A stretch of 64,000 bases of DNA from Sulfidibacter corallicola (lineage in GTDB: Bacteria; Acidobacteriota; Holophagae; Acanthopleuribacterales; Acanthopleuribacteraceae): positions 8,054,256-8,118,255 of the forward strand of contig NZ_CP071793.1 in the NCBI RefSeq assembly GCF_017498545.1, written 5' to 3'. The position numbers and the translations under genes are program-made. Positions within the stretch are counted from its first letter, which is position 1, and every line of letters starts with the position of its first letter. The notes beneath the pieces are model-generated. The model saw only the letters and a program-made list of their open reading frames with translations. It was not told where the DNA came from and did not search any database. This document shows, piece after piece, positions 40,728-50,600 of the stretch.

Positions 40728-41285
40728 TTAGGCGAAGTGCATGATATTCACGAGCCGACCGGGTTCCGGTGAAGGGATTTCCCATGGCTGGGGATCCGGG
40801 TCTTGACCGGTCGTCTCGGCGTAGGCGGTCCCGTCCGCGTCGAATGCGTTGGACCCATCCGGGGCGGGCGTGTCGTCGAGGGCGTGAAGTTGGAGTTGCA
40901 TTTTCAATTGGTTGGCGATACGACCGAACTCGGTGAGCAAGGTGTCGAACGATTCGAAGTCCTGGTTTTCCAATTCGATCGCATTGCCGTACTGGAGCTC
41001 GCCGGACTGGGGATCCAGGGAAATGGCGCCGCCCTTCATGTCGTCTTGAAACAGGTTGAGGGTCAGCGCGAACTCGAGCATGCGTTCCGGGAATTCCCCA
41101 GATGCGGGGATGAGCGGGATGCTGACGTACAGACTGTCGCCATCGGGCAACAGATCCAAGTCCAGATCCAAGTCGTCCTCCGTCGTAAAAGAGCAATTTC
41201 CTTCCGGATCCAAGTACAGGCCGCCAATGACTTCTTCACCGATTTGCGATAACCACTGGTTTACTTTATCTGTATAGTGTTGCAT
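40728..41285 (-). CDS. CesT-like type III secretion chaperone (paralogue 1)
   Basis: A 185-residue acidic protein. The start MQHYTDKVNQWLSQIG and the pattern of an N-terminal helix, a strand with LYLDPEGNCSF, a hydrophobic strand DSLYVSIPLIPA, a helix with LEFALTLNLFQ, then GAISLDPQSGELQYG and a C-terminal helix DFESFDTLLTEFGRIANQLKMQL follow the fold order of CesT/SycE chaperones. The ATG at 41285 is preferred over an upstream one because of a GGAAAGG site and because the second copy in this window (47027-47581) begins the same way and has nearly equal length (184). A Lys-rich, Ser-leading protein is encoded downstream. No secretion apparatus gene is in the window. Confidence 0.75.
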   Translation of the reverse strand: MQHYTDKVNQWLSQIGEEVIGGLYLDPEGNCSFTTEDDLDLDLDLLPDGDSLYVSIPLIPASGEFPERMLEFALTLNLFQDDMKGGAISLDPQSGELQYGNAIELENQDFESFDTLLTEFGRIANQLKMQLQLHALDDTPAPDGSNAFDADGTAYAETTGQDPDPQPWEIPSPEPGRLVNIMHFA

Positions 41286-41894
41286 GGATAATGTACCTTT
41301 CCATAATGCTCGATCCTTTAAGCGAATCGAGGTTACCGACACCTTTTAGGGCTAGTATGGAAATCTGAAACTGATGCCGTGGGTTGAATATTGAGATAGC
41401 GATATAGATCTGTCAGGGCATTGGGAGGGATAGTGAAGAATAGGAGCAGGTCTCGTTGGTTCGCTGAGTAATGTCTAAAATCATTGTGAAGAAAAAATGG
41501 TGAAAAAATGCAGGCAATGAGGAAACTTTCGCCCGATACTCATTGAACCTGCCGGTTCAATCCGTTTTGGTATCCAATGATATAAACGATGGAATGTTGT
41601 AATGAGCTGTAAAATATAGGGTTCTTTTCAAATTTTTATTATTCGAATCAAGAGATGGATGAGTTCGTTTTGCGCATTTCAAACGAGGGAAAACCGTCTT
41701 CGTGAAGGGTGATGATGTATATTTGTGTAACATGGATCACAAAATAGTGGCGGCACCAGTTGTACTGGAACTTTGAGAACATATGACATGCAGTGGTCCA
41801 TGATTCACGATCGGTGTTCGGAATTGGCGAGCTGGTTTTTTTCCACAGGCTTTTCAGGGATCAGGGATATGGCGCATCGGTATTCTGGTCATCA

Positions 41895-42010
41895 TGACTT
41901 AGAAAAGAAAATCAGGAATACCCGAACCAAGGAAATCCGAAAAAAACAATAGGCCCTGACCAAGTGTTTTCCCAATCCTGGTTTCCTCGGTTCATGGTTT
42001 CCAGATTTGC
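41895..42010. repeat. Inverted-repeat element, partial relative of the 180-bp family
   Basis: AAATCAGGAA...CCAAGGAAA on one side is mirrored by TCCTGGTTTCC...GGTTTCC on the other, the same CAGGAA/TTCCTG theme as the inverted arms of the elements at 42133 and 57816. The flanking conserved ends of that family are missing here. Confidence 0.5.
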
Positions 42011-42132
42011 ATCGCGGAGGGATTCGCCTGTACCCGCTCGAGGATGTGCCACCGTTCCAACTTGGGCTGTGCACTTAGGTCCCACCAGGCTCTCTTCGCC
42101 TTGAAACAAAATGGTGTATTCAACCTGATGTG

Positions 42133-42312
42133 GGTCTTGCCGTCGTCAAATCTTGATCGGGAAGGCAGGAATGATCGAAACCATGAAAACCTGGGTCATG
42201 ATGTGACACCAAATGACGATCCTTTCCTGGTTTCCGATTTTCCTGGGTTTCTGTTTTATTTTTCGGATGAATGACCCATGGCCCTTCGTCAGAAACCAGG
42301 TGTGTTGTTTCT
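42133..42312 (+). repeat. 180-bp dispersed element, copy 1
   Basis: Begins GGTCTTGCCGTCGTCAAA and ends near CAGGTGTGTTGTTTC; matches 57816-57994 along its whole length (179 bp) with indels. Internal arms around CAGGAA and TTCCTGGTTT are inverted relative to each other, so it is MITE-like. No transposase frame is inside. Confidence 0.75.
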
Positions 42313-42358
42313 TTCTCGAAATCGAGGGAGTTTGCCCGCTGGTGCGCGGCTCTTATGG
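42303..42358 (-). repeat. Dispersed repeat R2, copy 1 (minus)
   Basis: Reverse complement reads TAAGAGCCGCGCACCAGCGG...CTCGATTTCGAGAAAGAAACA. The same order occurs at 60989-61040 and in diverged form at 57101-57155 and 61113-61168. Confidence 0.75.
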
Positions 42359-42432
42359 AATTAACTCTGTAAAATTCGAAGATAAAGATAAAAACCTAAA
42401 CAGGCGGATGTGCGGGGAGTTCGTCGAAAAAT

Positions 42433-42455
42433 GTCGGCCCGGCGGGCCAACTTAC
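42433..42455 (-). repeat. REP-like palindrome with GTAA foot
   Basis: On the minus strand: GTAA, stem GTTGGCCC, loop GCC, stem GGGCCGAC (one G-T pair). It is preceded by GTGAGAGGGGCGTCGT, the same leader seen before the GTAG elements at 61191 and 63927. Confidence 0.7.
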
Positions 42456-42780
42456 TGCAACGACGCCCCTCTCACAAATGCGGGAACTCCCAAACGATTC
42501 GCTTCGATTAGTTACCCACCTGAAACCCGGGCCCCCGGCCTGGGCAACGACTCTGTGGTAAAAATACCTCCTCCACCCACGCCTCCGACTCCGCCACCGC
42601 ATACATTTTTTTTACAACTCTCTGAGGCCGCGATGACAATCCCCGCGGTATCCGCGCCTATACTGGAACCAAGCCTGACAGGTCCATTCCCCGGGAAGCG
42701 AACGGAACCGGCGCGGTCGGCCGCGAATTCGACCGCGCATCAACCCAATCGCCTTGCGATTGACCACTAGGAGAAATTCC

Positions 42781-44232
42781 ATGATGCCGTGCTTCAGTGC
42801 CCTGCTCCCGTATCTCTTCCAGGTAAGTCTCGTCTTTGGTGGTGCCGCCTGTTTCGGCTACATGCCCAATTCCGGAAACGACGACCTGGTGCTGCGCGTC
42901 GAAAGTGAATATGAAAAAGTGTTGGAGGGTCCGCGCAGCAAGGTGTTCATCAAGGTTGCCTTGGATGCGCCCGCCACCGCCACCATCCGGCAGCGTCCCG
43001 ATGTCAATTTGGCCCTGGTCCTCGATCGATCCGGTTCGATGAAGGGTCGCAAATTGCGCGAAGCCAAGCAGGGCGCCGTCCAGGCCGTCTATAGGCTCAA
43101 CCCTTCCGATGTCTTCGCGCTCGTCGCCTACGAATCCACCGCCCAAACCCTGGTGCCCGCGACCCGGCTGGACGACATGAACAGCGTGCTGCAGGCCATC
43201 GAAGGCATTCAGATCGGCCAATCCACGGCGATTTTTGCCGGTGTCAGTCTCGGTGCCGCCGAAGTTCGCAAGAACATCGGAATGAGCGCCGTCCACCGCA
43301 TCGTGTTGCTATCGGACGGCATCGCCAACGTGGGTCCCTCTTCGCCGGAAGACATGGTGCGACTGGGTGTCGCGCTCGGCAAGGAAGGCATTTCGGTCAG
43401 CACGGTCGGCATCGGCGACGACTACAACGAAGATGTGATGACGGCCCTGTCCCAAACCAGCGAGGGCAACACCTACTACGTGAAAAACGTGGAGGAACTG
43501 GTCGGTATCTTTTCGCGCGAATTGGGAGACGTATTGAGCGTGTACGCCCGTGACATCAGCGTTCGGGTCCTGTTTCCCAAGGGGGTTCGGCCCCTGAGCA
43601 TCGTCAACCACAAAGGCACGATCGCGGGCAACGAGGCGTTGGTGGCGATCAACCAGCTCTACGGCGGGCAAGAGAAATTCCTCCTCTTCGAATGCGAAGT
43701 GCTCAACGCCACCGCCGGTGAACGGCGCAGCATCGCGGAAGCGCGGGTATCGTACACCCACGCCGGCACCAAACGGAGCCACCACCTTACGAATAGCCTG
43801 GCCATTCGGGTCACCTCCTCGCAAAACGCGGTCCTGGCCTCCGCCAACACGGCCGTCATTCGCGACAACGCCGTTTTTCAAAACACCTACGTCGTCGATC
43901 AGGCCATTCAACTGGCCGACGAGGGCAAGGAAGCGCAGGCCGTCGACGAATTGATCAAAGGCAGCAAGGCCCTGGAACAGTTGGGCAAGATCAACAAGGA
44001 TCCGGCCCTGTTGAAGAAGTCCAAGGAAATGGAGTCCTATGCCCAGTCCATCGAGCAGCGCGGTATGGACAAACGCACCCGCAAGGAACTGCGCACCACC
44101 AACGTGCAGGAGAAGACCCAGCAGAAGATACTCCCGAAATTGCCGCGCTCTTCCGTGCCGGATCAACCGGAGAAGAAAGATCTTCCAAAGAAACAGCAAA
44201 CCCAAAACCAGACACCCGAGCGGAAGAAATGA
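42781..44232 (+). CDS. Secreted VWA-domain protein
   Basis: A 483-residue protein with an N-terminal hydrophobic segment (about 5-28, possible signal peptide or anchor), a VWA domain (about 70-250) and a Lys/Gln/Pro-rich C-terminal tail. The metal-ion site is visible as DRSGSM, with a downstream Thr in GQSTAIFAG and Asp in LLSDGIAN. The ATG at 42781 is chosen over one nine codons upstream because AGGAG lies 8 bases before it. A histidine kinase gene starts 165 bp downstream on the same strand, so it may be the first gene of a VWA-kinase-regulator operon. VWA proteins of this type bind protein partners in the envelope; the partner here is unknown. Confidence 0.9.
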   Translation: MMPCFSALLPYLFQVSLVFGGAACFGYMPNSGNDDLVLRVESEYEKVLEGPRSKVFIKVALDAPATATIRQRPDVNLALVLDRSGSMKGRKLREAKQGAVQAVYRLNPSDVFALVAYESTAQTLVPATRLDDMNSVLQAIEGIQIGQSTAIFAGVSLGAAEVRKNIGMSAVHRIVLLSDGIANVGPSSPEDMVRLGVALGKEGISVSTVGIGDDYNEDVMTALSQTSEGNTYYVKNVEELVGIFSRELGDVLSVYARDISVRVLFPKGVRPLSIVNHKGTIAGNEALVAINQLYGGQEKFLLFECEVLNATAGERRSIAEARVSYTHAGTKRSHHLTNSLAIRVTSSQNAVLASANTAVIRDNAVFQNTYVVDQAIQLADEGKEAQAVDELIKGSKALEQLGKINKDPALLKKSKEMESYAQSIEQRGMDKRTRKELRTTNVQEKTQQKILPKLPRSSVPDQPEKKDLPKKQQTQNQTPERKK

Positions 44233-44397
44233 AACCGGGGATGGGGTCCTGGGGGGATCGAGGTCGTCGGTCCCCGCCATTTCCGGAGACCGCTTCCGCG
44301 GCGAGTGTGCGATGATCGAAGCCGACCTCCTGCGACACCCGATGTCAGCAAACCAGCGAGCGGCCCTCGAGCCGTCTTCGTCTTGCGAGCCGTGCCG

Positions 44398-46101
44398 ATG
44401 TCCAAAAAATCGTGGTTGATGTACATGACGATGCTGTTGGGACCCGCGTTGGCCATCGGCATCGGGGCCCTGGTCCTGCTGGATCGCGAGGCCGATCGGT
44501 GGGGCGACCAGCTTCGCCGGGACGCGGCGTTTCGGGCCGGCGTCATGGCCGAAGATCTTTCGGCCGCGCTTGCCGTCCAGCGCGAGCCCCTGTTGGATCA
44601 TTTGCGCGGCCTGGCCGGCGCCGACCTGGGCAGCGAGCTGGCCCGCTGGGAAGCTCGGGAGCCACTGGTGCGCAACCTCTTCGTCTGGCAACGGAACAGC
44701 GGGTTGCTGTACCCGGCACCCGAGCCCTCCACCAAGACGCCGGGTTTCGCCGATTGGCGACCGGCCTCGCGCGAACAGCAGCGCTTCATGCAGCGGTACG
44801 ACTCCCTGTTTTCCGGCATTCGCGATTGGGATGTGGTCGGTGGCGGCGAATCGCAGGGCCAAACCGGCGCCTCGCTGTTGCCCAGTCAGAACCTGAAATC
44901 CCTGGATGACGGGCAGGACCGGCGCGGTTGGAAGTTCTGGTACTGGGAGGATCGACCCTACCTGCTGGGATGGATCCAATTACCGCACAACGATCTGGTG
45001 CTGGGGGTCGAGGTGGAGTTCGTGTACCTCCTCTCGCGGGTGTTGCCGGCTTTCAAGTCGAGCGACTACGCCGGCCATGGATTCGCGCTGGTCGATGCCA
45101 GCGGCCAGATCGTCCACGCCGTCGGGAACCTCGGCGGGGACGTGGCGAAACCCGATGTGTTCGTGCCCGTCGGCGAGCAACTACCCAATTGGCAGGTGGG
45201 CGTCTTTCTGGAGCCCACCGGGTCGCAACCGGGTCGCGCCTTCTTCTGGACGGCGTTGGTCGTGGTCCTGCTGCTGGTGGGCGCCACGGTGACCGGCGGG
45301 CTGGCCCTGATCCGCCAGACCCAACGCGGCATGCTGGAAACCCGCCAAAAGAGCAACTTCGTGTCCAACGTCTCCCACGAACTGCGTTCACCGTTGACGA
45401 CGATCCGCATGTACACCGAAATGCTGGCCGAGGGCCGGGTCACCAAGGAAGCGCGACGGCGCCACTACCTCGAGGTCGTCGTGGACGAGAGTCGGCGCCT
45501 TTCGCGGCTGGTGGACAACGTGCTGACGTTCAGCCGGCTGGAGCGGGGCAAACAACGCTACCAGACCCACCGGGTCGACATCGCCGAAACCCTCGAGCGA
45601 CAGCTCGATACCCAACTTCCAAGGCTCGATCAGGCCGGCATTCCGGTCGCGTTCCACCTGGAGCCCTGCTGGGTGCGCGTCGACGTGGACGCCCTGGAAC
45701 AGGTGTTCCTGAACCTGATCGACAACGCCGCCAAATACGGGCCGCTGCCCGAGCAGGAGCGCCAAAACCGCATCGACATCCGGCTGAAGAAGGATCGGGA
45801 CAGGCTGGAAATCTGGGTGGAGGACCGGGGCCGCGGTATCGATCCCGGAAATCGCGAGAAAATCTTCGAAAATTATTTTCGCGGCGACGAGGCACTGACG
45901 GCCGACCAGAGCGGGTCGGGCATCGGCTTGAGTGTGGCCCGCGCCTTGATGCGCGCCATGGGCGGCGACGTGCGCTACGAGTCGCGTGCGGACGGAGGCA
46001 GCCGGTTCATCATGGTTCTGGCCTTGGCCTCCGAAGACATCGATCGCGCCGAGGCGGGCAACGCGACCCCGGTCGATCTCGAAAAGGAGCGGGCACCATG
46101 A
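44398..46101 (+). CDS. Membrane sensor histidine kinase
   Basis: About 567 residues. An N-terminal membrane segment (near 10-28), a periplasmic region of about 260 residues with no domain I recognise, and a second membrane segment (ALVVVLLLVGATVTGGLALI) precede the kinase core. HisKA has the phospho-acceptor in NVSHELRSPLTTI; the ATPase has NLIDNAAKYG, VEDRGRGIDP and GSGIGLSVARALM. The start was set at 44398 (MSKKSWLMY) because the 31 codons upstream are non-protein-like and the membrane helix follows directly. The stop overlaps the regulator start by 4 bp (ATGA), so the two form a coupled pair. Confidence 0.92.
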   Translation: MSKKSWLMYMTMLLGPALAIGIGALVLLDREADRWGDQLRRDAAFRAGVMAEDLSAALAVQREPLLDHLRGLAGADLGSELARWEAREPLVRNLFVWQRNSGLLYPAPEPSTKTPGFADWRPASREQQRFMQRYDSLFSGIRDWDVVGGGESQGQTGASLLPSQNLKSLDDGQDRRGWKFWYWEDRPYLLGWIQLPHNDLVLGVEVEFVYLLSRVLPAFKSSDYAGHGFALVDASGQIVHAVGNLGGDVAKPDVFVPVGEQLPNWQVGVFLEPTGSQPGRAFFWTALVVVLLLVGATVTGGLALIRQTQRGMLETRQKSNFVSNVSHELRSPLTTIRMYTEMLAEGRVTKEARRRHYLEVVVDESRRLSRLVDNVLTFSRLERGKQRYQTHRVDIAETLERQLDTQLPRLDQAGIPVAFHLEPCWVRVDVDALEQVFLNLIDNAAKYGPLPEQERQNRIDIRLKKDRDRLEIWVEDRGRGIDPGNREKIFENYFRGDEALTADQSGSGIGLSVARALMRAMGGDVRYESRADGGSRFIMVLALASEDIDRAEAGNATPVDLEKERAP

Positions 46102-46799
46102 GTCAGGTACGCATACTGATCGCCGAGGATGACGAGCACATCCGCGGCGGCCTTGCGGATATGATCGAAAGCGAGGGCTGGGACGCGGAAACGGCGGCGG
46201 ACGGCACCGAAGCCCTGGCCAAGGCCCTTCAAGGCGGCTTCGACCTGGTGATGCTCGACGTGATGATGCCTGGCAAGAGTGGCTACGACGTCTGCCGCGA
46301 GCTGCGCGCCCAGGATCCCCACACGCCGATTTTGATGCTGACGGCCAAGGGGGCGGAGATCGACAAGGTCGTCGGCCTGCGACTGGGTGCCGACGACTAC
46401 CTCACCAAACCTTTCGGTATCCACGAGTTGTTGGCGCGCATCCAGGCCCTGTTGCGCCGGGCGAAGTTGGCCGAATCGCCACGGGACTCGGATCGAGCCA
46501 TCCCGTTTCGATTCGCCGACTTGGAAGTCGATCCCAGTTGCATGATCGGTCAGGGCCGCGAACTGGAAGTCCACTTCACCGAACGGGAGCTGCACCTGAT
46601 GCGCTGTTTCGCCAGCGCACCCGGCCGCGTGTGGCGTCGCGACGAATTGCTGGAAGAAGTCTGGGGCATGGCCTACCAGGGGACCACCCGCACCTTGGAC
46701 CAGCACATCGCCCAACTGCGCAAGAAGGTCGAGCCCCGTCCCTCGGCACCCCGTTTCATCACCACGGTCCACGGAGTGGGCTACCAGTACCACGAGTGA
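46098..46799 (+). CDS. OmpR/PhoB-family response regulator
   Basis: A 233-residue DNA-binding regulator. The receiver (1-118) has AEDDEH, phospho-acceptor Asp in VMLDVMMPG and Lys in LTKPF. The C-terminal winged helix (about 135-230) has ELHLMRCFASAPGRVWRRDE, the recognition helix region RTLDQHIAQLRKKVE and the closing wing VHGVGYQY. Target genes are unknown; the VWA gene upstream and the chaperone gene downstream are candidates. Its ATG lies inside the last codons of the kinase gene. Confidence 0.95.
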   Translation: MSQVRILIAEDDEHIRGGLADMIESEGWDAETAADGTEALAKALQGGFDLVMLDVMMPGKSGYDVCRELRAQDPHTPILMLTAKGAEIDKVVGLRLGADDYLTKPFGIHELLARIQALLRRAKLAESPRDSDRAIPFRFADLEVDPSCMIGQGRELEVHFTERELHLMRCFASAPGRVWRRDELLEEVWGMAYQGTTRTLDQHIAQLRKKVEPRPSAPRFITTVHGVGYQYHE

Positions 46800-47026
46800 A
46801 ATGCCGGTACGACTTTTTTGGTGGAGATAACTCTTTTGAAACAAGTGTGCTGAGTTCTTTTCTTTCAAAAACGCCTCGAATTGATACAGGTTTTTCCCGC
46901 CTTTTCGGTTTTCCATGGTGAAGAGGGAAGGGCAGCCTCGAGACGGCCGCCCGCCTCTACCAATCATGGTCGGTCGGGGTCGCTTCGACGATGCCGCCAG
47001 GGCCGAAACCGAAAGGAAGGAAGATC

Positions 47027-47581
47027 ATGCGTGAGCATTGGAATACGGTCAATCAGTGGCTCTCCCAATTTGGCGGAGACGGAATGGCGGCATTGGCATT
47101 GGACGCCGACGGCAGTTGTGCGGTCGGTAGCGAGGGTTTCGAGGTACACCTGCACGCGCTCTCCAATGACGAGGAGCTGTACGTGCGGGTGAACCTGTTG
47201 GCGTGTCCCGCGGATGGACAGGAGCAGTTGTTCGAACACGCCCTGATCCTGAACAAGTATCAAGAGGAAATGGGCGGTCGCGCCATCGGCTTCGACGCCG
47301 ACAGCGGCGATTTGACGCTGTGCTCGAACCTGACCGTCGGGGAACACGATTTCGAAGGGTTCGAAGCCCATCTCATGCACTCGATCGAAATCGCCGGGCG
47401 CCTCAAGCAGCAGTTGGAAGTCGAAGCGGTCAACCAGGACCATGGCGGTCGCGCGGTTGACACGGCGCATCGCATTTCCCATCAGGTGGGCTTGACCGCC
47501 GAAGATTCCGATGCCTCGTCGCGTGGTGGCGCTTCGGCTTTCCAGCATTCCCAAACGGGTCCGATGCTGAGCTTCGTGTAA
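47027..47581 (+). CDS. CesT-like type III secretion chaperone (paralogue 2)
   Basis: A 184-residue protein, paralogous to the one at 40728-41285: both share VNQWLSQ(I/F)G near the start, a (L/A)LD(P/A)(E/D)G strand, a helix ending LILNKYQEEM versus LTLNLFQDDM, a GxDxxSG(D/E)L strand, and a C-terminal helix with DFEGFEAHL versus DFESFDTLL. The start at 47027 follows GGAAGGAAG and makes the two proteins almost the same length; an upstream in-frame start lacks such a site. It lies 227 bp after the response regulator gene and faces the convergent kinase-TIR-STAND-WD40 gene, so no obvious effector is next to it. Confidence 0.72.
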   Translation: MREHWNTVNQWLSQFGGDGMAALALDADGSCAVGSEGFEVHLHALSNDEELYVRVNLLACPADGQEQLFEHALILNKYQEEMGGRAIGFDADSGDLTLCSNLTVGEHDFEGFEAHLMHSIEIAGRLKQQLEVEAVNQDHGGRAVDTAHRISHQVGLTAEDSDASSRGGASAFQHSQTGPMLSFV

Positions 47582-47667
47582 TCGCGGTGGGGTGCGTTTC
47601 CCGTGCGGTGCCGACCTACGTTCATCTTCGCCCTGGCGGTAGCCGCCTCGCGAAGATGATCGTGCCG

Positions 47668-50600
47668 CTACTCCCGCTCAGCCGGTCGTTGCAGGCCATC
47701 CGGCACGAGCCGGCGCAGCAGGTCCAGATCGAATCGTTTGGGCCGGGTGAGGTCCTGGTTCGGGGGAGGTTCGGCGAAGCGGAAGTCGCCGATCGGTTCC
47801 ATTTCGTAATGCGGCGCCGGAACCAGGCCCACACCGTCGAGCCGATACCCGAAGTAGAAAAGCGAGCGGTGCAGCCATTGGTTCATGGTCTGCCTGCTCT
47901 CGCTCTGTTTCTGGTAGGTCTCGAGTTTCGTCAGGTCCAAGAACACCACGCTTCCATCTGGGTTGTTGGTGGCCAGAACCTTGTCACCAGGCATCAACGC
48001 GAAAAACGGGAATGTCGGAGTGCCTCGCTTGATTTCGGCCAATGCACGCCGAGTTGCCGGGTTCCACAACCGAAAGTAACCATCGAAGGAGTGCGTGATC
48101 AGTCTTTCTCCCTGCTGAATAAAGGAGACCCAGGCGTAGTTTTCGTCCTGTCCCGGAAGTATGGTTTTCACTTTTTGAGTGCCGATATCCCATAGTTTGA
48201 CCAACCCATCGGAATTTCCGATCGCCACGATTCGGTCGTCCGGTGACAGGTCGGCGCCTTCGACCCCGCTTCTGACGTCCTGATAGGATGCGACCAGAGC
48301 TCGTTTCGCCACATCCCAGACAAAGACTTCGCCATAGGGCGTCCACGAGAGGAGAAAGTGGCCATCCGAGGAAAAGCCGATATCGATGATTTGGGTGTCG
48401 TGGCCGGGGAGCCTTCCCGTCTCAGTGCCCTCGCGTGGATCCCAGAGAATGATCTGCCCGTCCGCGGAACTACTGGCAAGGGTTCGACCGTCGGGTGTAA
48501 ACGTTACGTCTTCGACGGTGTCGGCGTGACCCTCGAGCGAAAACAGTTCTCGACCCTGTTGGCGATCCCATATCTTGATGGTCCGGTCTGCGGATGCCGT
48601 GGCGAGCAGTGATCCATCTGGAGAGAACGACATCTGCATGATGGTCTTCCCTCCGTGCCCGGGAAGGATCTGGTGGGGACGACGTTCCTTCAGTGACCAA
48701 ATCGTGACCCGCTGCGTCTCGTCGACGGTGGCGAGCCAATGGGCATCGGGCGAAAAGACCATATCGGTCAATTGGCCGAACGGTAGGTCGAGTGCATTTG
48801 GGATGGGTCGCTGTTCCAGGTCCCAGGTTTGGATGGAACCGCTCTCCGCAACGGCGATCAACGTGCTGGCGTCCGGAGAGAACAGGAGGTTGGAAATCGC
48901 ACTGATTTTGCCGGCCATGACCATCTCGAGCCGCCAATTCGAAGTGGACCAGAGCCGAATGACATCGTCGTTTCCGACGGTAGCCAGCATGGTACCGTCC
49001 GGTGAGAACGTGGACAAATAGACCTGGGCCGAATAGGGGATCCTGTGAATGCGTTCCCCTTTGGCCACATCCCAAATCGTGAACGCCTTTTCATTGACCG
49101 CGTTGACCATCAGCGCGCCATTCGGCGACAAAGCGGTATGGTAAACCGTTCCCAAATTGTCATCAGCCTCGAGAAGGGGCGTACGATCACGCAGGTTCCA
49201 AACCGTCGTAAATCCGTGGAAAGAACTGGATGCCAGGTACCGCCCATCCGATGAAAACGCGATCTTCATGATGTCGGACTGGTGGGCCTGCAGCGTTTCG
49301 TAGGGCACCTTCGTCGGTTTGGTCGGCGTTTCGCCCGGTCGTTGGAAAGCTTCGAATATGGCTTGCATCGACCAAATCTGGAGGATGCCTCTGGACCCGC
49401 CCGCAATCAAATAGCGACCATCTGGAGAGATGAGCGCGTGGTTCAGGTTACCCGCCTCGAACGACAGGGTACCGAGTAACGCGCGCCTGTCCACGGACCA
49501 GAACTTGATGAATCCATCGAAGCATCCGGAGGCGAGAAAGCGATCGTCCGGTGAGAAACTCACGTTAAGGACTTCGCTCGGATGGCCGGAAAGCTGTCCT
49601 AGTTTTGTCCCGTTGGTTACATTCCAGAGATCCACCTGTCTCTCGCTGGTGCCCACCGCCAGCAAACGCCCGTCTTTGGAGAGCGCCGAGCTCATGTTCG
49701 AACCGGCGTGGCCGGCGAGCTTGGCCGCAGGTCGGCCTTGCGCGACATCCCATAGAGACCAATCGCCGCCGGTGACCGAAAGAAAGGTACCGTCGGGATG
49801 GACCGCCAACTGAAACCCCATGTCGAGATCCTTCAGCCGGGAGGGAATGTCGCCGTTCATTTCGTGGGCGGTAATGGAGAGAGGTTCGCCGCCCGCGAGT
49901 CGGGTGCGATGAGGGACATCCCAAATGGATAGGCCGCCGCTTGTGTCGAAGATCGCCAATCGCTTTCCGTCGGGAAACGGCGCGAGCGTTGCCGGTTGAC
50001 CCGAGCGATGGAAATCGAGCCGTTCGCGCTTGCCGCCTGAATAATCCCACTGAAATAGAGAGCCGTCTTCGTGGGAGACGAACCAGGCATCGTTCATGGC
50101 GCAGACATCGGAAATGGGTCCATGGTCCCCGGAGGTGATCGTTTTGAAATCCGGCTCGGCGATCCCATCGATTTGCAGCGATCCTGCCGCGGAGGCCCAG
50201 GCGGCGAGGCTGCCGTCCTCCGAAATCGCCAGAGCGGTGGCTGGCCCGTTCGTCCGGGGTGGAACGATGCGGGGTTGTTCGGGTACGAAATGGTCTCCGT
50301 CGAATCGCCAAATGCGGAGGGTGCCGCTTTCGGCCAGCGAAACCAGAAAGCGTCCATCGGGGGACCAGGCGAGGTCCACGACCGGCTCTCCGTGATCCAA
50401 GTTGTGGATCGGATCTTGGGAATGTCCCGATCGGAAGGTAGGTCGCCAAAGGAGAAGGGATCGGTCATCGCCGGCAGAGGCCAACAGTTGTGGCGTGTTC
50501 TCTTCTTTGCCGGGCCTGAATGCCAGAGCGCGAATCGGTAACTGGTGACCCGTGAGTACGCCGGCCTGGCCTCCATGGTGCAAATCCATCAGGTGGATGT

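Larger units (their letters stand above)
41286..42780. other. 1.5-kb intergenic region with several repeats
   Basis: No gene was recognised. The part 41340-41800 is AT-rich, without clear structure, and may hold the chaperone promoter. From 41895 it is built of dispersed repeats: an inverted-repeat element (41895-42010), a 180-bp element shared with 57816-57994, a repeat shared with 57101, 60989 and 61113, and a REP-like hairpin at 42433-42455. Just before the VWA gene lies its ribosome site AGGAG (42768-42772). Confidence 0.7.
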
